Made by a program: the position numbers and the translations under genes
NCBI GenBank assembly: GCA_028280805.1
Contig: JANQLB010000103.1
Location: forward strand, 1-64,000
DNA length: 64,000 bases
From: Tissierellales bacterium
GTDB taxonomy: Bacteria; Bacillota; Clostridia; Tissierellales; VENL01
Direction: 5' to 3'
Part shown: piece by piece, positions 63,401 through 64,000 of the stretch
Position numbering within the stretch: position 1 is the first letter of the stretch
Layout: each line of letters starts with the position of its first letter
Notes under the pieces: generated by a model
Databases searched by the model: none
What the model was told of the DNA's origin: nothing
Seen by the model: only the letters and a program-made list of their open reading frames with translations

Positions 63401-64000
63401 ATGTAGTATCTTCTTTTATTCTGGTTTCATTTAGCACTAAAAATTGATACAAAAACTTGCTCATATATATACTTTCGAGTGTATTCCATTTCCAAACATA
63501 AGATATATTGACTGATTCATAAATCGCTTCAAGCTCATGATTTATTGCTTCAAGATGATTATTTGTCAAGCGATCTGAAATCCAATTCTTATAGGCTCTT
63601 CCGAAGGACAACTTTTCTCCTAAGTCTTCTAAAATCTTTGGAGTCCCAACATCCACACACCTCATATCAAACATTTTTTTTGTAATGATATCTTCATATT
63701 TATCATGGGCAAACTTGAAGGACATTTCATTTTGAACTATAACCCCCTTCTCAATTAAAAACCTAGCATTCGTTTCATTTATATCTAATAACACATATTC
63801 TTTTCTTTCTTCTAATTTCTTTGTAGCAAGCATAAGTAATTGTGACTTAATATCTATGTTACCATCTGTTAAATCCTCCCATATAACATCTTTAATCTGA
63901 TACTCATTGGATATATTCTCAATAGACCCCAACAATTTATTCTTAATCACAATGTCTAAGTAAAATGGGTTCTTTAATAATAGCTTAACATTTTTGCTTA
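60447..64000 (-). CDS. C-terminal 1183 residues of a very large STAND-like protein (cut by window end)
   Basis: The frame is open to the last complete codon of the window (63998), so the gene continues to the right; the GTG at 63950 is only an internal codon. The first visible residues (LLLKNPFYLDI) and the following winged-helix segment (MSFKFAHDKYEDIITKKMFD) are typical of the region just after a NACHT/STAND NTPase core. The remaining ~1100 residues are helical, with no repeats or catalytic motifs that I recognise, as expected for a sensor region. It is followed by the MBL gene in the same operon. A defence role is likely but not shown. Confidence 0.65.
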   Translation of the reverse strand, partial: SKNVKLLLKNPFYLDIVIKNKLLGSIENISNEYQIKDVIWEDLTDGNIDIKSQLLMLATKKLEERKEYVLLDINETNARFLIEKGVIVQNEMSFKFAHDKYEDIITKKMFDMRCVDVGTPKILEDLGEKLSFGRAYKNWISDRLTNNHLEAINHELEAIYESVNISYVWKWNTLESIYMSKFLYQFLVLNETRIKEDTTFVKRVYEVAVSSNAIDLGESSLKSGNLKLYYSWNVIPNTQMIVIIDYFADDIERITDSNRLYVLNVLKESLRIGKIYGEHFFKRAKKGIRIVSEAVSHLQEQDGYRLESMFKLATECFTGYAPYMKEDAISTYTNIVEGEQSRFDKFFIKSLLVVSDEQDNKFLVNNDFYSAFYDELIELILNNTSFTEKRHHRFYSSLDNDHEIYNLNEGLDCKEPYSFSNCFFGLFMADFDKTFDIVIEFINAKIGSWKDFNQEKKGYEVPKIELKYKETNLHILDDYNHYLAYRGTPSMPNFLVSTLMIIERVLLDKGKEENISQYIEKLILRTKSMSLIGVAMSLILHDYQKYGELFLSLVTNYFIREMETQRYINEMSNIKFPHFDTFAKVDREKYDALPHRKIQYDEVFINVQRIEKYQLIAFGIIDSTMELIKLNDFADTAEYNFFHNTDIRNFVVVDHDDKQIVMQAKPVEIEKIKESNEIQHGLLRKRQEYHNYCIMLRYNSYEEEHIKGLNEFITKYRNNEYEDVADSLGSGIEPSISLFYLKNSKLTQESERGEECKVFLNMMNELISGNSYYRNEQITHIYEALKCFSDKELQVNERTIVRVFFVVIIGTEAFNQQIHNILKDLCVKQGAFKNIRELLVKFLIEYLRFNQESHAQFIRLKKGEVIEINEFNQVKMNHKNHIVDNILNGDLPQINSELGFCPERFHVLNYLVELYNSMDEDLLVDLMEQLVRDIINCDDENWYGQSTLYYEKAIEAFIIKAIRSDVDINKLNMLIFSSIEKFHKIPGEVVDTLAAYIHDGKLSSEKGWNYFERVVNVVLERGRIRDLCISTKDRFVLNIGNLDVGRMLESTLMSSSRWLNQIKPDEIKLFKDHEENYLDYLVDFSDSTIGLRVLAKVITKYPKQFDYLYVFKRFDKLIEALKVVKYSDDDNLLWCWEMLLEKIYWEYNNLNKEQRDCFYEMITVIGCNAPSSFALFIRQKIEY

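Overview
The window is AT-rich DNA from a low-GC Firmicute, most likely an anaerobic member of the Clostridia. Supporting signs are the gene content (2-hydroxyacyl-CoA dehydratase activase, DUF3793 next to flavodoxin, PanG-type ketopantoate reductase, Bce-type resistance module, a selenocysteine tRNA), strong AGGAGG ribosome binding sites and frequent TTG/GTG starts. I cannot name the genus. Most genes lie on the minus strand.

Layout. 0.3-4.6 kb: a lone SagB-type oxidoreductase and a pantothenate operon (panG-panB-cupin-panC-panD). 5.1-7.5 kb: an ABC-2 exporter and decayed DNA. 7.5-17.1 kb: a methyltransferase, a Fur-type regulator with a 1331-residue dehydratase activase, a Crp-family regulator, an NMT1/SsuA-type ABC importer and a broken surface-protein gene. 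Two 20-bp operators sharing TGTATC-N4-GATACA link the Crp gene, the activase operon and the importer. 17.3-25.4 kb: housekeeping and small proteins, and a TetR-controlled ABC exporter. 25.5-28.9 kb: a two-P-loop ATPase, a MerR regulator and several truncated genes. 28.9-37.9 kb: a phosphopantetheinyl transferase, a His-rich zinc-binding lipoprotein, small stress-type proteins and a Mn/Fe/Zn-type ABC importer whose own binding-protein gene is reduced to a 34-codon tail.

38.2-50.8 kb is the most coherent accessory region. An AraC regulator, a nickel/metallophore-type Opp importer (two permeases, two ATPases, one lipoprotein), a YbtPQ-like pair of fused ABC proteins, a second AraC regulator, flavodoxin and DUF3793 carry three Fur-box-like sites. 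One of these sits in a 55-bp perfect palindrome. The two transporter operons also share an 18-bp upstream motif, a candidate AraC target. I read this as an iron-starvation uptake regulon.

51-64 kb: a LysM/polysaccharide deacetylase, then the tRNA-Sec gene. The 5' half of tRNA-Sec, with its promoter, is repeated 5.5 kb away, so a 40-bp direct repeat brackets a Bce-type two-component/ABC resistance module. Beyond the second copy lie an integrase remnant, a metallo-beta-lactamase-fold hydrolase and, at the right edge, a ComEC-like MBL-fold protein in an operon with a very large protein resembling a STAND-type NTPase, which is cut by the window end. This looks like accessory islands stacked at selC, the second possibly carrying a defence system.
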